From: an uncultured Clostridia bacterium
GTDB taxonomy: Bacteria; Bacillota; Clostridia; TANB77; CAG-508
Assembly: GCA_948857205.1 (NCBI GenBank)
Contig: CAQPRV010000001.1
Location: forward strand, 1-37,367
Direction: 5' to 3'
DNA length: 37,367 nt
Positions 8,028-16,768 of this stretch are shown piece after piece. How positions within the stretch are numbered: position 1 is the stretch's first letter; each line of letters begins with the position of its first letter. The translations under genes were made by a program, and so were the position numbers. Under the pieces are notes generated by a model. That model was not told the DNA's origin. It did no database searches and was given only the letters and a program-made list of their open reading frames with translations.

Positions 8028-8175
8028 CAATAAATAAACTATTTTTAAACTGTATTCTTTAAACTTATCTAAATAAAATATTTTATAATAAAATCATCTT
8101 TTTATCATTTAACAATTTTAATAAAGATTACATATATTTAAATAATAAGAAGAATAATATTTATGGAGGTAAATT

Positions 8176-10024
8176 ATGTGTGGTTTTGTTGGATTTGTTG
8201 ATTACAAAAAAGATATATCAAACAAAAAAAATATATTGGAAAATATGAATAAAACCTTATCAAAAAGGGGACCTGATGAACAAGGATATTACATAAAAGA
8301 ACATGTTGCATTAGGTCATAAAAGATTAATTGTAATTGATCCTAAAGGACGGAAAACAACCTATGGTTGAAACTTATTCCTATGGTGAATATGCAATTGT
8401 ATACAATGGTCAAATTTATAATACTAAGGAATTACGTAATACCTTAAAACAAAATGACTTTACCTTCAAAGGTCATTGTGATACAGAAATTTTATTAAAA
8501 AGTTATATTTATTATGGAAAAGATGTTGTTAATCATTTAAATGGTATCTTTGCTTTTGCTATTTGGAATAGTAAAACCCAAGAATTATTTTTAGCTCGTG
8601 ACCATTTTGGTATTAAACCTTTGTTTTATACTCAACTAGAAAATACCCTCATTTTTTCTTCAGAAATTAAAGGTCTATTTGAATATAATGGAGTTGAAAA
8701 GGTTATAGACTCACAAGGAATTTCAGAATTATTTGGTATTGGACCTAGTCATACATCTGGTACAACAGTTTTTAAAAATATTTTTGAATTAAAGCCTGCA
8801 CATTTTGCAGTTTATAATACTTCTGGTCTTCATATAAAAAGATATTGGAAATTAAAATCAGAAGAACATAAGGATACTTTTGAAGAGACTTGTGAAAATT
8901 TGAAATATTTATTAGAGGATGCAATTACACGTCAACTTGTTTCAGATGTTCCTTTATGCACTTTTTTATCAGGAGGTCTAGATTCTAGTATAATTACAAA
9001 ATTTGCTTCAGATTATTGTAAAAAAGAAGGGCTTCCACCTTTAGATACTTATTCTATAGATTATGTAGATAATGATAAAAACTTTGTAAAAAGTGACTTT
9101 CAACCTAATTCTGACAACTATTATATAGAATTAATGAATAGAAATCTTCATACAAATCATCATCAAATTGTAATCGATACACCTGAACTAGCCTCTTATT
9201 TAGAAGATGCAATGCTTGCTCGCGATATGCCTGGTATGGCTGATATTGACTCTTCTTTACTTTTATTTTGCAAAAATGTAAAAAATGATATGACTGTTAG
9301 CTTGACTGGTGAATGTGCAGATGAGATTTTCGGAGGATATCCTTGGTTTTTCCGTGAAGATGCTTTAAACAGTGGTACTTTTCCTTGGTCAATTGCTATA
9401 GATGAAAGACAAAAATTATTAAATCTAGATATTAATAAAAAAGTTAATCTGAAAGAATATATTGACTTTAGATATAAGGAAAGTTTAAATGATGTAGAAA
9501 TTCTAGATTGCGATTCGAGAGAAACAACTGAAAAAAGAAAAATTTCTCATCTGACTTTAAATTGGTTTATGCAAACTCTTTTAGATAGATCGGATAGAAT
9601 GGCTATGTATAATGGATTTGAACTTCGTGTACCTTTTTGTGATTACCGTTTAGCTCAATATGTATGGAATATTCCTTGGGAAATGAAGGCTCTAAATGGT
9701 CGTGAAAAAGGCTTGCTTAGATATGTTTGTAAAGACTTTCTTCCAGATGAAATTATTAATAGAAAGAAATCTCCATATCCTAAAACTCATAATCCTACTT
9801 ACTTATCAAAGGTAAAAAATATGCTTTCTGATATCATGAAAGACTCAAATGCTCCTATTAATTCTTTGCTTAATCGTGATTATATTTTAGATATATTGAA
9901 TACTAATGGATCTGCTTTTACTAGACCTTGGTTTGGGCAATTGATGACAGGACCTCAACTTATGGCTTACCTTTGTCAGGTGAATATGTGGCTTGAAAAA
10001 TATCAGCCTAAGATTGAACTATAA
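8176..10024 (+). CDS. asnB: asparagine synthase, glutamine-hydrolysing (frameshifted at 8350)
   Basis: Makes Asn from Asp, Gln and ATP. The N-terminal class II amidotransferase domain starts MCGFVGF with nucleophile Cys2, followed by KRGPDEQG and IVYNGQIYN. The synthetase domain has the pyrophosphate loop FLSGGLDSSII, LTGECADEIFGGYPW and DRSDRMAMYNGFELRVPF. The gene is in two frames: 8176-8370 and 8336 onward. Removing c8350 gives IDPKGGKQPM, the family sequence, so a single base is extra. Total about 615 aa, normal for AsnB. GGAGGT lies 6 nt upstream. It ends in GPQLMAYLCQVNMWLEKY, a stretch recurring as three fragments downstream. It is the only rightward complete gene here, convergent with the HAD gene. 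Confidence 0.95.
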
Positions 10025-10039
10025 AACTTTAGTATTAGT

Positions 10040-10074
10040 AAAACTTGAAATCACAAATTGTGATTTCAAGTTTT
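10040..10074. terminator. bidirectional asnB/HAD terminator with ORF6N-like sequence
   Basis: Perfect 17-bp arms AAAACTTGAAATCACAA / TTGTGATTTCAAGTTTT around one base, T-rich on both strands, between two convergent stop codons. Read rightward it encodes NLKSQIVISSF, the same short motif and the same palindrome found in ORF6N genes (compare 15778-15813). Confidence 0.75.
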
Positions 10075-10728
10075 CTATTTTTGTAATATTTCTATTATCT
10101 CTTCTAATGAATTTAATTTTGCATATAATATATTTTTTACTTCTTCTTTTGGTTGTTCTAGATCTGGTATCATGATAGGCTTTAATCCTGCTCGATAAAC
10201 AGATAATATACCACTATTGCTATCTTCTATACCAATACATTGTTCTGTAGAGAGATTTAATTTTTCTACAGCTTTTAAATAAATTTCCGGATTTGGCTTT
10301 CCATTCTCTATCATATCTCCTGCAACTATAACATTAAAAAAGTCTAATACATTAATTTTTGCTAAGTATTTTCTAATAGTTTCTTTTTCTGAAGAACTTG
10401 CTACAGCTATTTTGTAATTATTACTTTTTAAAAATTGAAGTATTTCCATTAATCCTTTTTTCATTTTTATTCCATTAATATTTATATATTTCTCTATAAA
10501 TTCCTTTCTATCATTATATAACTTTTCAAAATTAATGTTTTTAAATTTTTTATTTATAAATTCTTTACAATATTCTTTATTGGTTCCTCTCATTTCAGAT
10601 AATATCTTATCATCTATTATGATATTTTGACACTCTCCTGCATACTTCCATCCGTTTTCTTTTATTTTCTCTGTATCTATCATAGTTCCATCCATATCAA
10701 ATATTACTGCACAAATTTTACTATTCAT
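10075..10728 (-). CDS. HAD superfamily IA hydrolase (beta-phosphoglucomutase-like)
   Basis: 217 aa with all four HAD motifs: I DMDGTMIDT (nucleophile and acid/base Asp), II ASSSEKE, III the Lys in GKPNPEIYLKA, IV IEDSNSG. A helical cap (about residues 17-85) lies between motifs I and II, as in subfamily IA phosphatases and phosphoglucomutases. Substrate cannot be told from sequence. GGAGA with AAGGAT lies before the ATG. It is downstream of and probably cotranscribed with NTase pair A (15-nt gap), though the functional link is uncertain. Confidence 0.9.
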   Translation of the reverse strand: MNSKICAVIFDMDGTMIDTEKIKENGWKYAGECQNIIIDDKILSEMRGTNKEYCKEFINKKFKNINFEKLYNDRKEFIEKYININGIKMKKGLMEILQFLKSNNYKIAVASSSEKETIRKYLAKINVLDFFNVIVAGDMIENGKPNPEIYLKAVEKLNLSTEQCIGIEDSNSGILSVYRAGLKPIMIPDLEQPKEEVKNILYAKLNSLEEIIEILQK

Positions 10729-10743
10729 ATCCTTAATTCTCCT

Positions 10744-11079
10744 CTAATACCAATAAGCTAATTTCAAAAACGAATTTATTAATTTAGTCTGTTCTTCTAG
10801 TTCTTCTACTTTTACTATATTATACTTTTTGCCATTCATATTTCTTGAACTTAAAGTCCATAAAAATGCTTTTAATTTTGGAAATCTCTCAACATTTTCT
10901 TTCATAAAATAAATCAAATCACATACTTTTTTATATAATTCACTCTGTTTATTTTCCTCTTGTGTATATTTATTAATATCAGTTATTAATTCTAGTGGCT
11001 TAGATATTTCTAGCCTATAATTGTTTTCATCAAATGAATTTATAAAATTTTGATAACTTTCACAAAAAACTCTATACAT
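10744..11079 (-). CDS. unknown 111-aa partner of NTase, copy A
   Basis: No family recognised. Mostly helical, with MYRVFCESYQNFINS at the start and FPKLKAFLWTLSSRNMNGKKYN near the C-terminus. Its start overlaps the end of the NTase gene by 8 nt, which implies translational coupling. A near-identical copy (about 90% of residues) lies at 15907-16242, also behind an NTase copy, so the two genes travel as a unit. No HEPN R-x4-6-H motif is present, so it is not an obvious HEPN toxin. A toxin-antitoxin or regulatory role is only inference from the pairing and duplication. Confidence 0.7.
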   Translation of the reverse strand: MYRVFCESYQNFINSFDENNYRLEISKPLELITDINKYTQEENKQSELYKKVCDLIYFMKENVERFPKLKAFLWTLSSRNMNGKKYNIVKVEELEEQTKLINSFLKLAYWY

Positions 11080-11578
11080 TATATTTCTCCTTAAATATTT
11101 TTAACTTTTTCTCAAACTCCGTCTTTTTACTTTCAAACAAGTCCTCTCTATTTAAAATTTCTTCTATAATACTATTTAACAGTTCCTTATTACAGTTAGG
11201 TATTATTTGATTCAAATCTTCTATATCTTTCTCCGCAAGTCTTATAATTTTACTTACTGCAATATCTTCTTTTGAAAGAATATATACATTGATATATTTG
11301 AATGCTTCTAATTTTACTGCTCTTTCTTTATAAGTTGGAGATAATATTGTACTTTGATATTCTAACATATCATAATCTCTTAATAGTACAAATACTTTTC
11401 CGTATTTTGCTGGATATCCTAAATCAACAAAATCTATATCTAGTGTTGCTCTTGTTGTATATTCGCCTAATATGCATGCTCCTCCACCAATAATGTAAAT
11501 ATCAAATGGGTCAAGTTTAAATAGCTTTGTTACTTCTTCCATTTCATGAAGTACTTCTATTAAATTATCTTTAATCAT
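11072..11578 (-). CDS. DUF6036-like nucleotidyltransferase, copy A
   Basis: 168 aa. IIGGGACILGEYTTRATLDIDFVDL has the minimal nucleotidyltransferase pattern: GG, then Arg, then D-x-D (TLDID). The SKEDIAVSKIIRLAEKDIEDL segment is typical of the DUF6036/AbiEii-like group. The start is placed at MIKDNL (11578), where GGGAGG lies 6 nt upstream; the longer frame to 11593 would run over that site. It is the first gene of a two-gene unit with its own promoter. It may be an antitoxin- or toxin-type NTase; the substrate is unknown. Confidence 0.78.
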   Translation of the reverse strand: MIKDNLIEVLHEMEEVTKLFKLDPFDIYIIGGGACILGEYTTRATLDIDFVDLGYPAKYGKVFVLLRDYDMLEYQSTILSPTYKERAVKLEAFKYINVYILSKEDIAVSKIIRLAEKDIEDLNQIIPNCNKELLNSIIEEILNREDLFESKKTEFEKKLKIFKEKYNV

Positions 11579-11606
11579 TATTCTTCCTCCCATAACACTT
11601 AAAGAT

Positions 11607-11635
11607 ATTTTACACTTTTTTTGCTAATTTATCAA
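11607..11635 (-). promoter_or_regulatory. promoter of NTase pair A
   Basis: TTGATA (11630-11635), 17-nt spacer, TAAAAT (11607-11612). The same promoter is conserved in front of copy B. Confidence 0.7.
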
Positions 11636-11684
11636 GCATTTCACAGAAAAGCATTTTATTCTCTTTAAGTTAATAAATTTCTTA

Positions 11685-11932
11685 TATAATTCGCCATATA
11701 TTTTATTGCTTTTTCACTACTTTTTTAAAAATAGGTAATTACACTTTTAAAAAATGCTTATTTTTTAGTACTTTCCACGCGAACCGTTTACTGACACTCT
11801 ACGACTGGTCCACAATTAATGGCATACCTTTGTCAGGTTAATATGTGGCTTGAAAGGTATCAGCCTAAAATTGAATTGTAGCTACTATACTACTTATAAA
11901 CTTGAGGTCACAGATTGTGACTTCAAGTTTTT
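11685..11932 (+). repeat. asnB 3'-end repeat, copy 1
   Basis: 11795-11881 reads STTGPQLMAYLCQVNMWLE and on to IEL-stop, a diverged copy of the end of AsnB. It is preceded by an AT-rich block (CGCCATATATTTTAT, AAAAATAGGTAATTACAC) shared with copies 2 and 3 but not with asnB itself. It is followed by a hairpin (11898-11932) like the one after asnB, reading LRSQIVTSSF. No start codon; a non-functional fragment marking a cassette boundary. Confidence 0.85.
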
Positions 11933-11981
11933 CACTGTTTGTAAGCTTCTGACTAAGCCAGGGGATAATTACTAACAATAC

Positions 11982-12344
11982 TTAATTCCAAACTCTATCT
12001 ATATTTTTACATTCTTTTTCTTTGATACAATTGAATATATCAATATCTAATTTATTACAAACACAATTTAATACATAAAATACATCTGCAACTTCACTTT
12101 CTATTGTGTCATAATTAAACTGCTTCTTAATATCAGTTTTCATATCTGTTGCATTTTTTCTAATTGCTTTTGCTAACTCTCCTACTTCTTCTGTTAATAA
12201 TAGCATTGTTTTTGTAACTTCTTGATTATTAAAACCTCTTATTTCATTAACTTGATTTATATATTTTTGCACTTCTCTTAAACTATTTTGTTCGTTTAAA
12301 TTTTCATATAATTCCAATTGTTTCTTATTATTCATTTTTATCAT
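11982..12344 (-). CDS. MazG-like nucleotide pyrophosphohydrolase
   Basis: 120 aa, single-domain all-alpha NTP-PPase. Metal-ligand motif LLTEEVGELAKAIRK (ExxE) followed by ESEVADVFYVLNCV (ExxD). Family members hydrolyse (d)NTPs to (d)NMP and PPi, often clearing aberrant nucleotides or ppGpp-related signals. It ends the dinD-smORF-mazG operon, 8 nt after the small ORF. Two starts are possible (M1 or M4); AGGAG is 3 nt before the first and 11 nt before the second. SOS control of a house-cleaning NTPase is sensible but inferred. Confidence 0.85.
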   Translation of the reverse strand: MIKMNNKKQLELYENLNEQNSLREVQKYINQVNEIRGFNNQEVTKTMLLLTEEVGELAKAIRKNATDMKTDIKKQFNYDTIESEVADVFYVLNCVCNKLDIDIFNCIKEKECKNIDRVWN

Positions 12345-12352
12345 TTCTCCTC

Positions 12353-12517
12353 TTATTTTATATATTTTTCTTTTAACTCTTTAAAAACAATTCTAGCACT
12401 ATGAATTTTACCTTTTTCATATTCCTTTTGACTTTCTTCTAATTTATTTAAAAAGATTTCTTTTTGGTATTTTTCTAAACTACTTACTTCTAAATTTTCT
12501 TTGTTTTCTTTTCCCAT
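12353..12517 (-). CDS. 54-aa acidic/basic helical small protein in the dinD operon
   Basis: Reads MGKENKENLEVSSLEKY to ELKEKYIK-stop. AGGATGTGAT lies before the ATG, the same site style as dinD, and the frame fills the gap between dinD (22 nt) and mazG (8 nt) exactly. The C-terminal GKIHSARIVFKELKEKY resembles the C-terminal tails of small type II antitoxins (GKxxxxxEVFxELREKY). No matching toxin is adjacent. Function unknown. Confidence 0.65.
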   Translation of the reverse strand: MGKENKENLEVSSLEKYQKEIFLNKLEESQKEYEKGKIHSARIVFKELKEKYIK

Positions 12518-12539
12518 TAATATCACATCCTAAATATTT

Positions 12540-13394
12540 TCATTTATTGGGTAATTTATTACTATTTGCTATTTTTTTATTTTCTGATTTCACTCTTCTT
12601 TCTAGTTTTTTTAAATCCTCTGCTGGTTTTAAATTTTCTGGCTTTATTCCTCTTTTATTTAACATTTTCCTTACACTCAAATTATTATCTATATGTTCAT
12701 CTGTTATGCTTTTTTCTCCATACATATCTTTTTCAGTTACATTATAATTTGTCATCTCAGTTGCTAAATTTTTTGCTGCTATTGTAAGTGTTGGTAAGAA
12801 ATCTGCAAGTGGTCTATTTTCTTTTACTCCATATTTTGCTTTCATTTGCATAGTATTTAATCCTCCAAATAAAGCTGAATCTCCTTTTGAACGAATTCTT
12901 GCAAATCCTAAATCATCTACTCCTCTTTCATAGATATTTTTTGATAATTGTTTTTCTGATTCTTTTAGTTTTTCTCTTGCTTCTAATCGGTTCATCAATT
13001 TTATTCTGTCTTCAATTATTTCTTGTTTTCTAGTTTGAACTGCAAAATATGTTTGTGCAAATGCTATTTCTTCTTTTTTAGAATCACCATTTTGGGCAAT
13101 TAAATAACAAGCATATCTTGTAAGCATATAGTCTTCTACTTCTCTTTTAGCTCCTTTAGCTAAACTTATCATTTTCGTAATCTCACGAAAATGATTTTCC
13201 TTTGGTATTTCAGCATTTTCACATGATTGAATTGCCTTTTTTATTACCTCAATAAAATTTTCCCATCTTTTATAACCAAGTCTAATTTGCAAATCTCTAG
13301 CGTACCAAAATTCTATATTTCCTTTTTCTTCTGTATTAATAATAGAATCAAATTTTTCTTTTAATTCAATTAATTTTGTTTTTTCAAATTCCAT
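12540..13394 (-). CDS. dinD: DNA damage-inducible protein D (DinD)
   Basis: 284 aa from MEFEKTKLIEL. N-terminal segment FWYARDLQIRLGYKRWENF is BRO/KilA-N-like, then EDYMLTRYACYLIAQNGDSKKEEIAFAQTYFAVQTRKQE, and a C-terminal half with RIRSKGDSALFGG typical of DinD. In E. coli DinD is LexA-controlled and inhibits RecA strand exchange. The start is chosen at 13394 because GGAAGTGAT lies 6 nt upstream; the longer frame to 13421 would include that site. First gene of a three-gene leftward operon. Confidence 0.9.
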   Translation of the reverse strand: MEFEKTKLIELKEKFDSIINTEEKGNIEFWYARDLQIRLGYKRWENFIEVIKKAIQSCENAEIPKENHFREITKMISLAKGAKREVEDYMLTRYACYLIAQNGDSKKEEIAFAQTYFAVQTRKQEIIEDRIKLMNRLEAREKLKESEKQLSKNIYERGVDDLGFARIRSKGDSALFGGLNTMQMKAKYGVKENRPLADFLPTLTIAAKNLATEMTNYNVTEKDMYGEKSITDEHIDNNLSVRKMLNKRGIKPENLKPAEDLKKLERRVKSENKKIANSNKLPNK

Positions 13395-13500
13395 GAATAT
13401 CACTTCCATATAAATACTCATAATAGCATATTAAGATTATCTTTTAGTTCGTTTATTGGTATATTTATTTTACTAATTTATATGATATTATTGTGATATC

Positions 13501-13529
13501 ATTTTAAAACATTTGTTCTTTTATGTCAA
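13501..13529 (-). promoter_or_regulatory. lexA box: SOS promoter of the dinD operon with LexA-type box
   Basis: TTGACA (13524-13529), 17-nt spacer, TAAAAT (13501-13506). Inside the spacer, touching the -10, is GAACAAATGTTT (13507-13518), matching the Gram-positive SOS box GAAC-RNRY-GTTY. Placement between -35 and -10 fits repression by LexA. About 107 nt before the dinD start. Confidence 0.75.
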
Positions 13530-13546
13530 TGCATTTTTAATAAAAA

Positions 13547-13737
13547 TTTGCCATATATTTTATCACTTTTTTACTACCTTTTTAAAAATAGGTAATTACA
13601 CTTTTAAAAAATGCTTATTTTCAGTACTTTCCACGCGTACCGTTTACTGACACTCTACGACTGGTCCACAATTAATGGCATATCTTTGTCATGTGAATAT
13701 GTGGCTTGAGAAGTATCAGCCTAAAATTGAATTGTAA
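13547..13737 (+). repeat. asnB 3'-end repeat, copy 2
   Basis: Same architecture as copy 1: shared AT-rich block (TTGCCATATATTTTAT, AAAAATAGGTAATTACAC), CCACGCG-ACCGTTTACTGAC, then GPQLMAY with an AsnB-like end terminating in TAA 13735-13737. The terminator hairpin of copy 1 is missing. Lies directly upstream of the dinD promoter. Confidence 0.85.
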
Positions 13738-14126
13738 AACATTTTCTTTGATTTTTGTTACTGTTATTATACTTTCTACTTTACTAAAAATCAATAGTTT
13801 AATGAATTTTTGACTATAACACATTTTGGATAATTTATCAAAATCTGTTTTTAACAAAATTTCTTATTAAAGTAGTATTTTTAGCCATTTTTCAATAATA
13901 AACTATTGAAAAAACAAGGGGATAAATTCTTGTAAATCACATCTATTTTCCCCTTGTTTTATATAAAATTATTTTCACTTTTCATTTAATTCATTAAGTC
14001 TTCTAATTAATATTTGTTGCAATTTTATAATAAATTTTTTTATAATTTAAAAAATATATGTAATATTTTTTGAAAAACATTTTGCTTTTTATTTTCCATA
14101 AGTGTTGTTGTTTGCATTAATTTTGG
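13738..14126. other. intergenic stretch with a 12-bp stem
   Basis: No supported gene. AAAACAAGGGGA (13911-13922) pairs with TCCCCTTGTTTT (13949-13960) across a 26-nt loop, possibly a terminator or small structured RNA. A weaker hairpin TTCAATA / TATTGAA-like lies at 13891-13910. Confidence 0.45.
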
Positions 14127-14474
14127 TTATTTTAATGTTTTATTTTTAAATAAATTATCTGAATTGTATTTTTCTTGTAATTCCTTTTGATACTCTAATT
14201 CAGCTTGAAAAATTTTTTTATTATATTCTTTCTTTTGATTTTCATCACAACAAAAATAGTCCCTATATATTAAACACATCAAAGCTTTTGTTTTTGGTTT
14301 CAAATCCATATCTTTTAACTTTTGTGTATGGTCTAAATTAGGTATATATGTTTTTGAAGAATGTTGCTTTAAATACTCTATAAATTTAGGCGATATCTTT
14401 TTTATATCCTCCATTCTAGTATGATTTAAAATATCTAATACTTCTGTCACTGCTTCTTCATAGCTTTGCTCCAT
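14127..14474 (-). CDS. hypothetical 115-aa protein
   Basis: Not recognised. Predicted all-helical and charged: EAVTEVLDILNHTRMEDIKKISPKF, then KTKALMCLIYRDYFC and a C-terminal coiled-coil-like KKEYNKKIFQAELEYQKELQEKY. GTGGGGGA lies 5 nt before the ATG, supporting expression. 47 nt after the Nudix-like remnant, probably formerly cotranscribed with it. The compact size and helical character fit a small regulatory or immunity-type protein, but nothing firmer can be said. Confidence 0.65.
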   Translation of the reverse strand: MEQSYEEAVTEVLDILNHTRMEDIKKISPKFIEYLKQHSSKTYIPNLDHTQKLKDMDLKPKTKALMCLIYRDYFCCDENQKKEYNKKIFQAELEYQKELQEKYNSDNLFKNKTLK

Positions 14475-14521
14475 AGTAATCCCCCACTTTAATTAGTCGA
14501 TTTGTGTGTAATTCTTTTTTG

Positions 14522-15257
14522 TTATTTATATGGTTCCTCTTTCGTTTTTCTAAACATTCTAGTCATTTTTATAATATTGTTTATATCTGATTGAGGAGCA
14601 ATTATCTCTGAAAAGTCATGACTTGTATGTTGTTTACCTATAGCTATTATATCTTCTTTTCTTATTGTTATAACTTTGCCAGTGATAGCTATTATATCTT
14701 CTATATCTTCATAACTTAAATTTTCTCTTGCTCTTATAGTTTCCAAAATTGTATTTTCTCCTACAATTTCATGGGTTAGATCTTCTCTCGTTGATATAAT
14801 TTCCCAATTCACATATCCATCTCCAGACTCAGGCATTTTTCTTCTATATTGTTCTACTGATTCACAGTCATTTAGTGCTATCGTATCCCAAGTTGCATCT
14901 GGTCCTAACTTATCTAAAAGAGCAATTTTGTGAACAAATTTATCTAATTCATTAATTATTGCCATTTTATTTGTTCCAAAAAATTTATACGCCCCTGATA
15001 TATTGTCATCAATACCAAATTTTTCTTTAGCTATATCCCATGACTCAAAGAATATTCTTTTTGCCTCATTATTTCTTATTTTACTTTTTACTCCATCTCT
15101 CATCATAAAAGCATAGTGTTTTACTATCATCATACAATTTTCTGCACTTCCTTCTGGTCTATCTATAGCCCCAACAGGAAAATAACCATCTATAAATGGA
15201 AAATTTTCATGATCACAAGACAGACCTAGTTCTTCTTCTACTTCATTAAAGCATGCT
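14522..15257 (-). pseudogene. N-terminally truncated Nudix-like gene
   Basis: The frame is open well beyond the ATG at 15133: upstream codons read QACFNEVEEELGLSCDHENF and then DRPEGSAENC without a start codon. EVEEELGL looks like the REUXEEXGU half of a Nudix box, with the GX5E part missing. Coding is lost at about 15257, exactly where the truncated ORF6N frame ends, so two broken genes are fused. The remaining 203 aa include FFGTNKMAIINELDKF and a repeated IIAITGK/IIAIGKQ motif. The Nudix assignment is moderate. Confidence 0.6.
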
Positions 15258-15875
15258 TGTATTTGTTATTGCTACTTTTAATGTTGGATATTGTTTGTTA
15301 AATTTATTAATATCTAATTTGTTTATATTACTATTTTGTGATGTTAATATAACAACCTCTACATCTTTATTTTTTTTAGATAAGATTTTTAAAATGCTAT
15401 CATCTATATAATTGTCTATAATTAAAATTTTGTTTTTAGCAGTTTTGATAATATCAATTATTAAACTATAGCTATCGTAAATTTGTCCATTAAAAAATAT
15501 CTTTTGTTTAAATTCTTCTTCCTTTTTGTTTTGCAACTCATCAAATACTATATCAAATTTTTCATCATATTCTAATAATTTGCTTTTCATAGTATTTATT
15601 TCTTGAAATACTCGTCCATTGTAAAATAGAAAATTTCTCATTTCAATAAATGCTTTCATAATTTGAATACTTACATTAACTGCAATATCACTTTTTAATA
15701 ATGCTGAAAGCATTGCTATTCCTTGTTCTGTAAATACAAATGGCGTATATCGTCTACCACCATAGTTTTGTTTTTTAAAACTTGAGGTGACAAATTGGCA
15801 CCTCAAGTTTTGAAATTCCTTTTGCTCTAATTGAAAACAAAATTTTTCTGGAAATCTTTGTATATTTCTTTTTAC
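15246..15875 (-). pseudogene. ORF6N-domain gene, truncated at both ends
   Basis: Reads VKRNIQRFPEKFCFQLEQ, then NLRCQFVTSSF, RRYTPFVFTEQGIAMLSALL, and a C-terminal IIDIIKTAKNKILIIDNYIDD domain: the usual ORF6N phage/mobile-element DNA-binding protein. No start codon exists, and the first ~40 residues are absent (upstream is the end of NTase partner B). The C-terminus stops at VAITNTSML, lacking the expected HDRF...GASLKDLG end. The palindrome at 15778-15813 sits inside the NLRCQFVTSSF codons. Confidence 0.8.
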
Positions 15876-15906
15876 AGAATGTTACTACTTCTACCTCTTT
15901 AATATA

Positions 15907-16242
15907 TTAATACCAATAAGCCAATTTCAAAAACGAATTTATTAATTTTGTCTGTTCTTCTAGTTCTTCTACTTTTGCTATATTATATTTTTTACCATTC
16001 ATATTTCTTGAACTTAAAGTCCATAAAAATGCTTTTAATTTAGGAAATCTTTCAACATTCTCTTTCATAAAATAAATCAAATCACATAATCTTTTAAATA
16101 ACTCACTTTGTTTTTTTTCTTCTTGTATATACTTATCAATATTCGCTATTAATTCTAGTGGCTTAGCTATTTCTAATCTACAATTATTTTCATCCAATGA
16201 ATTTATAAAATTTTGATAGCTTTCACAAAAAACTCTATACAT
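15907..16242 (-). CDS. unknown 111-aa partner of NTase, copy B
   Basis: Duplicate of the gene at 10744-11079, same length, with substitutions spread over the protein (for example NCRLEIAKPLELIANIDKY versus NYRLEISKPLELITDINKY). It overlaps the end of NTase copy B by 8 nt, exactly as in copy A. Both copies are intact, which suggests selection on the pair rather than simple decay. No known domain. Confidence 0.7.
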   Translation of the reverse strand: MYRVFCESYQNFINSLDENNCRLEIAKPLELIANIDKYIQEEKKQSELFKRLCDLIYFMKENVERFPKLKAFLWTLSSRNMNGKKYNIAKVEELEEQTKLINSFLKLAYWY

Positions 16243-16741
16243 TATACTTCTCCTTAAATATTTTTAACTTTTTCTCAAATTCAGTCTTTTTACTTTCAAA
16301 TAAATCTTCTCTATTTAAAATTTCTTCTATAATATTATTTAAAATTTCTTTATTACAATTAGGTATTATTTGATTTAAGTCTTCTATATCTTTCTCCGCA
16401 AGTCTTATAATTTTACTTATTGCAATATCTTCTTTTGAAAGAATATAAACATTAATATATTCAAATTCTTCTAATTTTACTGCTCTTTCTTTATAAGTTG
16501 GAGATAATATTGTACTTTGATATTCTAACATATCATAATCTCTTAATAATACAAATACTTTTCCATATTTTGCTGGATATCCTAAATCAACAAAATCTAT
16601 ATCTAACGTTGCTCTCGTTGTATATTCGCCTAATATGCATGCACCTCCACCAATAATGTAAATATCAAATGGCTCAAGTTGAAATAACTTTGTTACTTCT
16701 TCCATTTCATGAAGCACTTCTATTAAATTATCTTTAATCAT
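16235..16741 (-). CDS. DUF6036-like nucleotidyltransferase, copy B
   Basis: 168 aa, over 90% identical to copy A. Keeps IIGGGACILGEYTTRATLDID with the D-x-D pair. Start at MIKDNL with GGGAGG 6 nt upstream. Differences from copy A are mostly conservative (FQLEPFD versus FKLDPFD, EEFEYIN versus EAFKYIN). The upstream ~60 bp, including the promoter, are conserved as well, so the duplicated unit is promoter plus both genes. Confidence 0.78.
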   Translation of the reverse strand: MIKDNLIEVLHEMEEVTKLFQLEPFDIYIIGGGACILGEYTTRATLDIDFVDLGYPAKYGKVFVLLRDYDMLEYQSTILSPTYKERAVKLEEFEYINVYILSKEDIAISKIIRLAEKDIEDLNQIIPNCNKEILNNIIEEILNREDLFESKKTEFEKKLKIFKEKYNV

Positions 16742-16768
16742 TATTCTTCCTCCCTAATACTTAAAGAT

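Noticed and set aside
10744..11578. HEPN/MNT toxin-antitoxin pair
   Set aside because: The 111-aa partner has no R-x4-6-H HEPN motif; the NTase is closer to the DUF6036/AbiEii-like type.
13672..13857. 61-aa minus-strand reading frame
   Set aside because: It overlaps the asnB repeat copy 2 on the opposite strand, has no ribosome binding site and no recognisable sequence.
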